From positions 15,934,001 through 15,998,000 of the forward strand of contig JBHGNT010000017.1 of assembly GCA_043228905.1 (NCBI GenBank): a DNA stretch of 64,000 nucleotides, in the 5' to 3' direction. The first letter of the stretch is position 1. Each line of letters opens with the position of its first letter. The notes beneath the pieces were generated by a model. The model worked only from the letters and a program-made list of their open reading frames with translations, was not told where the DNA came from and ran no database searches. A program made the position numbers and the translations under genes. This DNA is from Azolla caroliniana. Taxonomy: Eukaryota; Polypodiophyta. Positions 34,371 to 45,825 of this stretch are shown one piece after another.

Positions 34371-35043
34371 GAATGTGAGCATCTCCTAAGGGAAGAGCCC
34401 CATGTATCCTTCACCCTGATTTTGCCAATTAGGAAAGCCCATGAATCCAGCTCTGCACCATGGATCGGTCTCTAGGATCCCCCTTTCCTATCTCCCAGGT
34501 GGTCAGTCATGTTGAAATCACTAGTCATTACCCATGCCTCTGCATCAGGTAATGTTGTCGCTAACATCCTCCAAAAGATTGCTCTCTCGAGGGATGAGTT
34601 AGGGGCATAAATGTTTAGCACCCCAATCTGTAGGCGATTCCATTTTAGAAGCACATATAAGGCTCTACCCGCCACCAACATGCCATGTGATGTTACTTCG
34701 TATCGGGCCTTATCGTTGATCGAGATGTAGACCCCTCCTTTTCAATGGAGGTCACCCTGTGTAGTCGACCACCACGTGGTCCACCCACCCGCCAAGGGGT
34801 TTACTAGGCTTTGAGCTCTCTCTTGAGAGAGGTGGTGTTCCTGCAAAAGCAATATGTCAATGTTGCGCCCAATATTAAGGGGATTCAACTCCTCCCAAAG
34901 TCTTCTGCACTCTTGTTGTTGCCGGCCTCCACCAAGGCCTTGTACATTCCACGTTAGGATCCTCGTCCAAAAACGGTGAGGTTATGGGGCAAACTAACAA
35001 TTGTTCAGGCCGACCCCCATGTCATGGGGCAAACTAACAATTG
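34371..35043 (-). mobile_element. LINE-1, segment 3: endonuclease domain of ORF2
   Basis: The minus strand at 34472-34681 reads LLKWNRLQIGVLNIYAPNSS and MTSDFNMTDHLGDRKGG. These are AP-endonuclease motifs (N.YAP.S and DFN) of L1-type LINEs. The rest lies in other frames. AATTG at 35039-35043 precedes the next insertion. Confidence 0.82.
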
Positions 35044-35219
35044 TGTCAATGTTAGACAGAACCGGCTCAGTCGGGTAGCAACAGAGAATAAGATGAAGGT
35101 TTAATGGAGAAGCTTAATACACAGAGAGTATACACGGGAGATATAGAGAGAGCAGAACGTAAACGTAGATTCAAAAATGAAAAAACTCTGGAACTCTGAA
35201 AAACCCAGCAGATTCTTGG

Positions 35220-35884
35220 AAGTCTCATATACTTGACTATCACCCGACCGAACCTCAGTTACCCAGTCCACTTAATTAGTCAGTTCATCGCGCGGCCAAC
35301 CGAGGAGCACCTTCAGTGCGCGCAACGCGTACTCAGGTACGTCAATGGCACTAAGGACCGAGGGCTACTATATCGGATCGGTACTGCCACACAGCTAGTC
35401 GGCTATATAGATGCTAACTGGGTCGGAAACACCGGCAATCGCCGATCCACATCCGGATTCGCGTTCTCCCTTGGGAGCACTGTAATCGTGTGGAGTAGCA
35501 AGAAGCAGCCGACAGTTGCATTGTCGAGCACAGAGGCCGAGTATCGAGGAGCAGCTGTCGCAACGTGCGAAGCCATATGGCTAAAGCGGCTACTTAAGGA
35601 TCTGCAGGTGGAGGTGTCCGATCCGACGATGATCTACTACGACGATGATCTTCCACGCCCGGACTAAACACATTGAGGTGCGCTACCACTTTGTCCACGA
35701 GTGTGTGCTCTCTGGGGAAGTTGAACTTCAGTATATTTCAATGGCTTGGCAGAACGCCGACATTTTCAACAAGCCCCTTGGTCTGGACAAGTTGCGGCAA
35801 TTCTCGAGTGTGCTTGGGTTGCGGCACTTCGACGTGCCAAACTTGAGGGGGAGAAAAGTCCCGCAAGACCACGGAAAGGAGTAG
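35220..35884 (+). pseudogene. copia RNase H fragment, plus strand
   Basis: TRPNLSYPVHLISQFIARPT, VGYIDANWVGNTGNRRSTSG, SKKQPTVALSSTEAEYRGAA, then (in a shifted frame) TKHIEVRYHFVHECV and QNADIFNKPLGLDKLRQFSS. The domain is complete in outline, with a frameshift near 35650. The region 35885-36361 (polypurine end AGCTTGAGGGGGAG just before 36362) is a spacer holding a 3x TTTAGGG run at about 36062. Confidence 0.87.
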
Positions 35885-36361
35885 GAAAGGAGTGGAAGTG
35901 ACCGCGAAACCAAATCGAATGACGAATTCGATTTGGTGTCGGTTGAAGAAGCTGAAGGCGGATCCGCAGAAGAGTCTGGAAGTGGACGAGAGGGCAACAG
36001 CCGAAAGAAAGAGCAGGAGCCAGCCAAGCATGGGGGAGATGAAGCCAACATGCGGAAGAAAGGGTTTAGGGTTTAGGGTTTAGGGCAACAGAAGAGGTGC
36101 CAACACCATGACAGCAAGGGAGATGAATCGGAGGCAGTTGATTCGGCTCGGATGTTTGATTCGGAGACGCCAAATCAACTGAAGGCCAAGCGGAAGAAAG
36201 GGCAACAAAAGAGGTGCCAACACCGTGACAACAAGGGAGCTTGAAAAGGCCGCACGAGCAGACAAGCTGACCGTAAGGGTCGAGGAGCGCGAGCAAGGCG
36301 TGAAGTCAAGAGAAACCGGAGTGAAGGACCGGAAGAGCCTCAAGTTCAGCTTGAGGGGGAG

Positions 36362-36829
36362 TGTTGAGATACAAGCTCAACATTGGCCAGATCGGTTGTG
36401 CGAGCCGAGAACCGGATCGGTTTGGACCGATCAGTTAGGCCGGACCGGTGCGTAAACTGGTGCACAAACCGGTGCGTAAACTGGTGCACAAACCGGTGCG
36501 CAACAAGAGGCCAGATCGGTGCGGAAACCGGGAGGCCGTTGAACAGATATTCCGCGAGGGAATATATTTGGGAGTTAGTGTAGGAGCTTAGTTATGAGCA
36601 TTGAAGTACGTGTCAGTACTTCTATCAGTCCGTATGGGCTTGTATAAAAGTGCTCTCTGAGCACATCCTATGTACAGAGTTTTACACATTATTTTGAATT
36701 TAGTTTTTTCTGTGTGTTCATTCCCTCTCTGTCTCTCCCGCGTACATTGTGTCTTAAGCTCTCCATTAAACCTGTTTTTCCCTGTCGGTATTCTGTGTTT
36801 CGTATAGCTTTCACACGTAACATTTCACA
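36362..36829 (+). repeat. LTR of the inverted copia half
   Basis: 468 bp, TGTTGAGAT to TTTCACA, after a copia polypurine tract. It is similar to the reverse complement of 40185-40624 over its U3 start and its GCGTACATTGTG-type middle. A TATA-like TTGTATAAAAG lies near 36639. GGTGCGTAAACTGGTGCACA-like units near 36449-36500 repeat about three times. Confidence 0.85.
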
Positions 36830-38276
36830 CAACCGATTGATTTACAGTCTTGGGGAGGGTCAACGAGGTCCCATGTGTTGTTGGCATGGAGTGCCCGCAT
36901 TTCTTCCTCCATAACGGCACGCCAATTTGTGTCCTTTGCCGCTTTTGCGTAGCTCTCCGGGTCACGCACTTCCGCCAGTTTGGTCATGTACGCATAGTGA
37001 TGTGCCATGTACTCACTGTACACGTACCGCGTAACGGGGTTCTTCTGGTAGGAAGACTGGCGTAACTTGTCGTTACCCGGTTTGGGGCCCTTCTTGGCCG
37101 GTTCGAACTTCCTTTCTGAAGATCCGCATTCTTCCTTTCCGGGGTCAGATCCGATCCGATCCGACCCTTCACTACCGGTATCGTATTCCGACATCTTCTT
37201 CTTCCCCTTCTCTTTGCTCGTGAATCGTCTCGGTTCCTTGCGCAGGAAGAGCATGGCAAAGTCTCCACTACTCATCGGTTCTTCATCGAACTGGTCACTT
37301 TGACCCAGTCGCTCGTTCGGTTCGCTCAACCGAAACGATTCTGGACTCTCTTCTAGAGTCTCAAGCTCGTCATCTTCTATCTGGACCGGTTCAGGCTCAC
37401 TGGCCTCATCGTCCGGGATTGGGTCAGTGTTGGAAGTCAGAGTTGGTAGGGAGTACCACGATGCCGTCTCGTCGAACTCAACATCTCAGCTTACTCGGAC
37501 CTACTTAGTCCGGGGGTTATAGCATTTATACCCCTTTTGCTCATGCGAGTAGTCGACTAGGATGCACTTCTCCGACTTCGGATCCAGCTTCCTCCGCTTC
37601 CCATCCGGTACATGCACATATGCTATGCTACCGAATATCCGAAGGTGTCCCAAATTCGGTTTCCGCCTGAAATACAGCTCATGTGCTGACACATTGTCTC
37701 CGATCCGGTTTTGGATGTAGACTGTCGTCCGGACCGCCTCATCCCAGTAGAAATGGGGCATGCTCTTCTCCTCCAGGATTTCCCTTGCCACGTCGACAAT
37801 CGACCTGTTCTTCCTTTTCACCACACTGTTTTGCTCCAGTGTGTATCTGCAGCTGAATTCTCTCCGAATTCCGTTCTGCTGCAGATAACTGTTGAAATCG
37901 CCGGAAAAGTATTCTTTTCTGCCATCCGACCACAAGCACTTGACCTTCCTCTTCGTTTCCCGTTCAACTAAGCTTTGCAAGTTCCGGAAACATTCGAAGA
38001 CTTTGCTCTTCCGTTCGATGAGGTAGATCCACGTGTGCCGACTGTAGTCGTCGATGAAGGAGACAAAGTATCGACTCCCGCCAAGACTAACATTCTGTGT
38101 CGGTCCCCATACATCCGAATGTATTAGATCAAGCTTGTTACGGCTCTGGTTTCGTTCGGTGGGGAATGGAAGCTGGTGTTGCTTCCCGAGTTGGTAGGCT
38201 TCACAAATTTCGGCCTTCTTGCCGCTAAATTTCGGCAAACCGAAAACAACTTGTTTCGATTGCAGATCCTAAAGCC
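36830..38276 (-). pseudogene. integrase and start of reverse transcriptase of copia element H
   Basis: 37501-38238 (245 residues open) contains the integrase core: LDLIHSDVWGPTQNVSLGG, YFVSFIDDYSRHTWIYLIER (catalytic Asp), then NGIRREFSCRYTLEQNSVVK with the catalytic Glu. 36811-37329 contains an acidic linker and the reverse transcriptase opening (WRAVMEEEMRALHANNTWDL, PPQDCKSIG). It stops at the junction with the inverted LTR. The fingers and palm are missing. Confidence 0.88.
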
Positions 38277-38960
38277 TCCGGTCGTTGATGTGGCCGATCA
38301 GCTTATGCCAGAGATCGATATCCGATTCAATCTTATGTCCTTTGGCAAACATGGTGGTGCCGACGTCATTAGTGTTGAGGATGAACATCCTCCCTTCTCT
38401 GCGCCCTTGCGCGATTATCCAGCCTTCTTCCTCGATGAAACACCTGAGGTGCGTAAACTGCACCTGCATCCCCTGGTCGACGATTTTTCTAACCGACACA
38501 CCAGGTTCTTTGTGATTGTCGGAAAGTGTAATACGTTCATCAGCTTCCCCCTATTTCTGACATGGCTCAAAGGGACTTCTCCGACATGCACAATCGGGTG
38601 AGGAGTGTCGTCTCCGGTTTCGACAAGTCTCGGTTGATTCGTGGCTCGTCATGTGGTTCAACGCACCGGAATCAACGTACCATACTTCCTCCAATTTGGA
38701 AGTAATCTTCTCCATCGAGTTAGCCTTGTGCTTCACCAGGCCCTTTACCGGTCTTCCTGGTTTTGGATCCCTTCGATCCTTCCGCCTAGTGCGAGCTTTG
38801 CCGGTTTTGCCAAATCCAGATTTGTCCGAATCGGCACGCTTCTTCCAGCATTCTATTTCCCTGCGGTGCTTTTTGCCACAATACCAACATTCCGTGTTGG
38901 TCTTTCCTTGCCGGCTGCCGGCGTCGCTTTGACTCCCCCTGCTTGTGGAGGGTCCGGAAC
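38277..38960 (-). pseudogene. pre-integrase, protease and zinc knuckle of copia element H
   Basis: The minus strand contains LWHKLIGHIND (pre-integrase) and VWYVDSGALNHMTSHEST (protease DSGA). The basic stretch GKARTRRKDRRDPKPGR and a CCHC knuckle CWYCGKKHRREIEC follow. The order is knuckle, protease, pre-integrase when read 5' to 3' on the minus strand, as expected. Several frame breaks are present. Confidence 0.83.
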
Positions 38961-39645
38961 TACTGTTGGTGTCGTGTCAAAGCACGTCGCGTATAAGAGC
39001 TTGGCGTGTCCGGGCGGAACCGCTGGAGTTCTAAACCAGGAGAGCGGAAATAAGAAGATGAAAGAGAAGAGTGGGAAGTCGAGCCAGAAGTATCTTAATA
39101 GTCACGAGTGGTTTGCAGCCCTACCCGTGAAGACAAAAAGCCTTATATCGTTCTACCTACGTAACCAAATTAAGTGTGCAAATACAGATTGGAAAGCCCT
39201 CTGGAAGATCTTTCCAACGAGCTATAGAACGTCGAAAACAGACGTCAGAATTGAGAATTATAAGGAAAATACCATACAGCGCTACTCCTCAAACGCAGAC
39301 GAAGAAGAAATGCCAAAATAGGAAATTCACTATTTCTTCGAGAAAAAACCCTTTACAAAATAGGACTCTTTGATTGTTCCCCCCCCCCCCCCCCCTCCAT
39401 GACAATAATCCTCCCCTCTTATACTAAATCGATGTCATTACATGTAGGCCACGTGGCACACACCTGGAGAAGCTTGTGCATGTGCGCGATATAAAGCATG
39501 TGGGCCATGTGGCACTCATGTAGAGAAACTTTGCATGTGCGTTATATGGTGCACATGAAATACATTACATGGTTTTGACTACACAACATTTGTTCCAAAA
39601 TAATGCAAATAAATCCCTAAGAACAATAATACTTTGTCTCCTTCA
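38961..39645. other. unclassified insertion in copia gag, with poly-C tract
   Basis: Copia gag ends at DEDEMDEG (39646) and the knuckle region resumes at about 38960, so about 685 bp is foreign. It has a run of about 17-19 Cs near 39379-39397. It also has paired CACGTGGCACACAC/CATGTGGCACTCAT-like blocks near 39450 and 39508. It shows no domain and no clear target duplication. It may be another solo LTR. Confidence 0.5.
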
Positions 39646-40079
39646 TCCATCTCGTCCTCATCCAACGTCACATTGATGGACCCGAGTGTGTCACAAATCT
39701 CCTTTATCTTGGTGGTGTAGTCCGTAACCGACATGTCTCTTTGCCGGATGTTGTTCAACTCTTGCCGGAGCTGCAACTTACAGGTTGTGGTATTTACAAC
39801 GAAAATCTTCCTCAAATTTCCCCATGCCTCCTTCGGCATTTTTGCATCCATTATGTAGTCGAGCATCTGGTTGTGCACACAGGACGCAAGGCAATACAAT
39901 ACCCGGCTTGCTCCTTGCTCCCAAACCGAGAAGTCCTCGTGTGCCGGCTCTAGTACTACCTCGTTCGTTCCTTCCATGAAGCTCCAATATCCATGCCCCA
40001 GCAGGTATTGGTGCATCTTGTATGACCAGGACGCGTAGTTGCTCTGGTCGAGCTTCTCTGTTGGAAGTGAACTCGCCAT
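39646..40079 (-). pseudogene. gag of copia element H, 5' part
   Basis: MASSLPTEKLDQSNYASWSY and KMHQYLLGHGYWSFMEGTNE form a clean copia gag start, open for about 150 residues to ICDTLGSINVTLDEDEM. It is then cut by the insertion at 39645. It is similar to the gag of copia element D. Confidence 0.88.
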
Positions 40080-40172
40080 TCCTTGGCCATATCTTCTCTC
40101 TATCTATTGTTACCGGGTTCTAGGGTTCGTCTACGAAAGTAAGTGTCGGCTACAGAGGTTCTTAACCCTCAC

Positions 40173-40184
40173 GCTCTGATACCA
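40173..40184 (-). promoter_or_regulatory. primer binding site of copia element H
   Basis: On the minus strand TGGTATCAGAGC follows the LTR end TTGACA directly. It is an exact initiator methionine tRNA complement of the usual copia type. Confidence 0.93.
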
Positions 40185-40624
40185 TGTCAATGTTAACGTG
40201 CAGAAGCGTTAGACAGAACCGGCTCAGCCGAGTAGCAACAGAGAATAAGATGAAGGTTTAATGGAGAAGCTTAATGCACAGAGAGTATACGCGGGAGAGA
40301 CAAAGAGAGCAGAACATAAACATAGATTCAAAAATGAAAAAACTCTGTAACTTTGTACATACAATGTGCTATAACAACACTATTTATACAAGTCCATAAA
40401 GGACTGACAGGTACTTCAATATTCCTATGTGCGACTGACACTAACTACGAGACAAAAATTACCTAGTAGTCTAGGCTACTACTAGGCTTCTGGTTCCCAC
40501 TCGAATCCGGCTCTCCGATCCGGCCTGTTGTTTCTAGATACCGATCCGGCTCCTCCTTTCGGATGTTGATCCGGCTCTAGCTTATTCAGCCTATCCAGAT
40601 CCGGTTGAGCTTGCTCGCTCAACA
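40185..40624 (-). repeat. 5' LTR of copia element H
   Basis: 440 bp, TGTTGAGCGAGC to CATTGACA on the minus strand. Its end matches the stub at 35044-35197 and its whole length is similar to 36362-36829. Confidence 0.88.
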
Positions 40625-41022
40625 AACTGCTTCTGGGGGTATGGACTCCACAGTAGACTACAGAGCCCCTAAGGGATTCTCGGCAGTTGCATGAGGGATT
40701 CAAATAGTTCCCGCGATACATTTTGGCTCCTAAGCGGTTGCACATCCTGCATCCCTCTATCCCAAAGAGTCATCGCCATACCAAGTGATGGTCTGCCTAT
40801 ATTACCCTTCCCTTTGTCCTTGTTCTTGCTTGTCTGGATCCACGATTTCACTAATCTGAGGTCACCACCACATTCACGTTCCATTATGAGGGGGTTGTTT
40901 GTCAATCTCTCTTCCAGGGTGGACAATACAAGTTGTGGTTGCATCTCCATCGGGGTGGAGAACACGAGCTCAAGATCTTATGGGGGAAGGGGCAAGGAGT
41001 CACATGGGGACACCATTGCCGC
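40625..41022 (-). mobile_element. LINE-1, segment 4: ORF1 C-terminal region
   Basis: The minus strand at 40669-40965 is an open basic/hydrophilic frame (IQTSKNKDKGKGNIGRPSLG). It is joined to neither neighbour by any LTR element and lies between the endonuclease piece and the ORF1 start piece. It is taken as ORF1 end or ORF1-ORF2 linker by order and orientation. No domain is recognised. Confidence 0.62.
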
Positions 41023-42168
41023 TGTCGTGAAGATCCGTCACTACGCGCGGATCGTGAGGCGGAACCGCCGAGGTTCTGGACCGGAAGGATTTAGAGTCGA
41101 TACAAGCTTTGGCGAGAAAGTACTTAAGATAGATTGGGAAAGAGAGATGTTGAGATTAAACGATTGAGAAAGAAAGATTGAACTTTTTTATCTTTGGATT
41201 TAAGAAACAAGTTACACCATCAATTTGATAACGAATTTCTTCTTCTTAATTTCATAAAAAAACTCGTGTTTTTTCTCCTCCCCCTTCCTTCTTTTATAGA
41301 TGCTCTCATGCATATGATGCATGTGAGGGTACAAGACATGCATAAATTGCATGTTTGCCATTTGGCGCTTATGTATTACATGTGGTGCATGATAACCATG
41401 TCACTCATTTTAGCTTTCATGTATGAGAATTTACATGTAAAAGTACAATGATAGAAATATAATTTCAACTAAATAGCATGGCTTAATGGTAAGCCAATTG
41501 ACTCCTAACTTAGAGGTGCAAGGTTCGAATCCTTATTTACCCTCCTTGTATATGTAAATATGTATATATATTTATATATTTATTTATCTAGTCGTCGGAC
41601 GCCGGTTCGCCGGATACCGGTGCCGTCGCCAGATACATCGTCGGATGTCGGTGCCACCGCCGGATGCCGTCGGTTACCGGTGCCGTCACCAGCATCATCG
41701 CCAGATGCCGGTGTCTCACTGGCGCCGGATGCCACCGGATCACCGTCCTCGGATTGCCGTCGGATGCCGCCGGATCACCGGCTCCATCGCCGTTCCGGAC
41801 CCTTTTACGAGTACCTAGCCCACCTCCACTCTTAGTTCAAGTTACCTTGAACTCTCTATGCTCCATACATAGACACAAAGATAACATCTTTTGCTCCACC
41901 TTATATATGATGAGAGCCGTATTTGTCGTGCCTATGTGGGATATCTCACAATTTTCTCTTTTCCTTTCACAAACTTTATACCCTCATATCTTGACATTTA
42001 GTTGTCTGTTTCTCGTGTAATAAAGTGCATTCGAAACCTCCATCATTTTGTACTTAGATATTAAATTTATTTAAAATGTTATCTTCACAATTATTGTACT
42101 ATGTGATTTATACTCGATTTCGTACGTTTTATGGGATTTTCACACTATTGCCGAAAATCTTCACGACA
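41023..42168 (+). repeat. family B LTR-like unit, copy B3 (intact, 1,146 bp)
   Basis: It starts TGTCGTGAAGATCC and ends ATCTTCACGACA, with 12 bp inverted ends. CCGC (41019-41022) and CCAC (42169-42172) flank it as an aged 4 bp duplication. It has a TATA-like TTTTATAG near 41293 and a tRNA-like block at 41476-41545. No coding. It reads as a solo LTR, but an internally deleted DNA element is also possible. It shows the undisturbed site of the DNA transposon at about 41451. Confidence 0.87.
41476..41545 (+). other. tRNA-like (box A/box B) segment in family B copy B3
   Basis: GGCTTAATGGTAAGCC forms a D-arm-like hairpin with box A. GGTTCGAATCC (41522-41532) is an exact box B core. The anticodon arm and acceptor stem cannot be closed. 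Confidence 0.6.
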
Positions 42169-42172
42169 CCAC

Positions 42173-43113
42173 CAACGCTTCTGGGTCGTCATCCCCTAGC
42201 CCTTGGAGCAATGTAAATATGTTGGTAGGTCATGTGCCTCTGCACTCCCTGAGAGGATCTTCACCCGTTTCAAGGGTTGCTCGTCCACACTTGCTAGTGA
42301 CAAGATAGTTGGACTCCTTTCTAAGGGATAGCCTTGAGAGAGGAGGGGAGAGGTTGCACCTAGGCTTCCAAGTTTCCCCTTCTTCTTAATGGGTTGCCAA
42401 GGAGCCTCATCGCCCTTGGTTGACGCCAAGGCTCGAGGTCTTGAGCTTCCCTTTCCAATCTTACGAGGACACTCCTTAGCTAGGTGTCTTGTCTATTTGA
42501 TAATGAAACACTACCCAGGGAGTTCCTCACAAACCACTTCCACCACTGTGAGACCTAGCTCCTCAAATAGACTCTAATTCTTGTTGGAAGTCCATGGAGC
42601 GAAGGCACTAAGATGCGCTACTTTGGCACCTTCGCAATTGTATCTGCCATAGACATTTTCTTAAGGCAAATCATCCCTATCTGTTCGCCAAAAAAAGGGA
42701 GTAGATGGCACAAGTGGGGAGGGAGGCATGAAATGTTGCGGAGATCACCCTAGGGTTGTTAACTTTTCGTAACTCTTCAGTTGGATTGAACCATGGTGAC
42801 CATAGCTGGAGCAACGCCTTGATGTACTTCAATTCAAGTACCTTTAGCTCTACCAAAGGTTGGGCCATCGTGCCATCACCCAATTCAATGTGAAAATTTT
42901 TTTCCATAAACCCCTGACGCTCTTGATCAAAGGCATGTTCTCCATCACTGCCACTTGAAGCATGTCCCGAACCATGCCCCAACTTGGCCTACTTGCAAGA
43001 TACCTACATACAAAAGAAGTACGACGTAGGCGTTCGATTTCCTCTGCTAAGAGTTGATTGGCCTCTAAGGACAAGGTGATGTCAAGATCTGTTCCTCCTT
43101 CTCCTTGTAGCAA
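42173..43113 (-). mobile_element. LINE-1, segment 5: ORF1 N-terminal part
   Basis: The minus strand at 42850-43113 reads LEANQLLAEEIERLRRTSFV and RPSWGMVRDMLQVAVMENMP, then ALLQLWSPWFNPTEEL at 42677-42982. This is the usual DUF4283-like start of plant LINE ORF1. A degenerate zinc knuckle follows (RHLAKECPRKIGKG at about 42450-42492), and Lys-rich text ends it. 43113 is taken as the ATG and the 5' end is near 43115. Confidence 0.75.
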
Positions 43114-43121
43114 ACTGGGTG

Positions 43122-44090
43122 TTATGGTTTCTACTCAGACGGAAGTTACAAATAGACTTAGACACAATCAGAAGTAAAACAAGTAACACACGATTTACGT
43201 GGAAAACCCTGATTTCAGGGAAAAACCACGGGAACAGGAAATTTCCACTATGAGATAAATGAAATACAAACACGAAATGATAGAACCTAATTTGGTATGG
43301 TTTCACTCTCAAACCACAATTTCATCCGAGTGCACCCAACCCTAACTCGTAGGTGTCTATCTCTTTCGAAGCTTCCAAAGCTTCTCTGTTTTGTCACTCT
43401 TCCTTTCTGTTTCACTCTTCGTTCTTCCTCTCACACTCAGCTTTCTGAGCTATGGCACCCGCACAGCCACTACTGTGTTTTTTTTCCTCAGTTGTTCTCT
43501 GTCTAACTCTTATCTCGTATTATCTATTCTTATATATTACTCACTTTTTCACGTGAGTATACCTTCACGCTTTTTCTCACTATTTTTACTCTCAGTGAGT
43601 TATCCCACATACCAACGCAACGAGTTCCATTCTTACTATATATATACTAGCCTATCTTATATACATATATAAGAACACATATGTATATGTATATGTTTGT
43701 CTAAAGTTTTATTAGGCCGACTCACATTCGATAGAAATACCATTTTGGTTTTCGACCGATTTCGGTCAGGCAACTCATTTTGGCTTCCCGACCGATTTCG
43801 GTCAGCTGACTCTTGAGTCGGCTTTTCGGCCAACTCCCCCAAAAAGGAGGGACTATCTACATAACACTGGGGTTTGTTGGAAGTTCGGTTCTTCCCACCA
43901 TAACAAACAGGGTCTGTTGGAAGTTCGGTTCCTCCCACCATAGCAAACTATGGATTCTGTTTTTTCGTTGTTTGTGTTTTTTTTTTTGTTGGGGGGGAGG
44001 GGGGTTGCGAGCACCTGACAGCTCAACAGAACAGAACAACCACTTAATAGAACAGAACAACCATTGATGAGCGGTCGAAACTCCCTCTTG
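43122..44090. other. unclassified repeat region upstream of LINE-1
   Basis: It begins TGTTATGGTTTCTACTCAG just after the LINE start. It contains CGATTTACGTGGAAAACCC (about 43191), a word common to small plant LTR elements. A duplicated block GTTGGAAGTTCGGTTCTTCC / GTTGGAAGTTCGGTTCCTCC lies at about 43876-43960 with 51 bp spacing. No open protein is seen. It may be a solo LTR or TRIM, but ends and target duplication could not be fixed. Confidence 0.4.
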
Positions 44091-45536
44091 CACTAACCGT
44101 TGCGTGGGCTCTCCTCCCGCCAGCCACCGCGTACGCTCCTCACTGTGCTCCTGTTCCTACGCACCATTTCCTCTTCTCGCCATGATCTGCTCCTGCTCTT
44201 AACCAACCTTCTAGCCCACTTTTCTGATTTTTTTTTAAACTTAAAACTTAATTATCCTCTTGTGGTGTACTTTTGTTGTATAGGTTGCAAATAAAAATAC
44301 CAATCTTACAAACCCTTTTCTCTTCCTCCCATCAAATCTCATGTTAGGGAAATAATCTCACATTCTTTGGTTTTAACAACCTTACAATGCCCAATATTTC
44401 CAATTCAAAATATTGGTCATAGGCCTAATCCCATTTGCATTCACTAAAAGCCACTTTCCTCTATGTAGCTTTTCCAGAATAATTTTAAAGGATATTTATA
44501 TTTTCTTTTACTTAGCAATGATCTATTTTATTGAGAGACCTCCTATGTTTTATTATGCATATATTATCTATTTTATTAAGACAAACATATTTCTCAATTA
44601 ATGTAGTGAGTAGATTTGTGTTAAGTTTTAATTAACTTAAAACTTTGAGCCCCTAACTTCATTCTTCTATCCACAACCACTTTTCTTCATTCCTCCCTCA
44701 TTACTCATATGCCTCTTCCCTTAAATGCTCACATATGGAACCACTCAATCTACACTTTTTCTAGACAACCCAATTCCCCTCCCCCCTCATTAGTTAGTAG
44801 GAGTCAAGCAACGGCTCAACTCTGGTAAACAATTTTTAAAGTGTTTGGTGGCTCAATTCGGCTTGAGCTTCCTTAATCAATTTGGCAAGGATCAACCCGA
44901 ACGAATTGGTTTGGGGCAAACCCCTTTGAGGCTTAAGCAATCGGTTTGGCCAAACCGATTTAAGCTTAATCGATTTGATCAAACCGGTTAAGGTTTAATT
45001 GGTTTGGGGAGTGGTCTTGTTCAAGTTTGAAAACTCCCAAACTGTTTAAGGCTTAACCGGTTTGGTTTGGACAAGGCCAAACCAATTAAACCAAAACTGA
45101 ACCGAACCATTGCCAATTCCTATTAACTAGTATTAAAGAGAAGTTCACCAATAGCATGACAATGACAAAAATATATTTAGCAACCTTAGATATAGCCTTC
45201 CTTCCATCACCCATGCTTACTTTCTTCCGCCTTAGTAAACACAACATCCTAAACATAGTTCTCCCTATGTTTTGGACAACCTAATTCACCACCCACTCAC
45301 TACACTAACTTCACCCCTTGTTATATGTGCAACATCCAATGTCCCATTATTCTCTGCAAGAGTCTAGCCCTTCCTCAATCCCTTCCTTAGTAGTCCACGA
45401 CATGCATGCCACCCATAAGAACTCCTTGGATAGTGAGGGCACCCAACTCACCTCAACATCCCCAACCCTTGATATACTTTTGTAGGTTTAGTATATAATC
45501 ATAGACTTCCATTTTGTGTTATATATTGTCTTAGTG

Positions 45537-45539
<3 letters not shown>
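44091..45539. other. intergenic, with AAACCGGTT-like repeat words
   Basis: No gene is recognised. Between about 44870 and 45115 the words TTGGTTTGG, AAACCGGTT and AAACCGATT recur many times in both orientations, a degenerate short repeat. The rest is pyrimidine- and AT-rich. Confidence 0.5.

Positions 45540-45611
<72 letters not shown>
45540..45611. repeat. (CT)n microsatellite
   Basis: About 36 uninterrupted CT units. It lies near the 3' end of the second LINE (45800 upward) and may mark its insertion site. Confidence 0.95.
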
Positions 45612-45613
<2 letters not shown>

Positions 45614-45825
45614 GTGAAAACACACAATTATATTAATAAATGTGTGTGAAAAACACTACTTACAATACGTGTGACAATGGAGTATGGTCACACACTAACC
45701 ACACTACACTACATGGGTAGTGGAACATGTTGAATTGCCAATAGGCAAGACGAACACTCCACCGAGGAATGAATTTCCACTTGTTCCAATAAAGAAAATT
45801 GCCACATTAGTACTCCCTTCAACTT

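Larger units (their letters stand above)
35044..40624 (-). mobile_element. copia element H with inverted 3' half
   Basis: The outer borders are LTR ends. TGTCAATG starts at 35044 and the LTR at 40185-40624 closes the right. The flanking words AATTG (35039-35043) and AACTG (40625-40629) differ at one base. From the right, minus strand: LTR, primer site, gag, protease, integrase, start of reverse transcriptase (to about 36835). Then the strand flips: 35220-35884 (plus) is copia RNase H and 36362-36829 (plus) is a full LTR of the same family. 35044-35197 is a stub of LTR. A one-step origin by self-integration is possible. Confidence 0.82.

Noticed and set aside
41476-41545. A genuine tRNA gene
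   Set aside because: Box A and box B are present, but the acceptor stem and anticodon arm cannot be closed and the block recurs inside LTRs.
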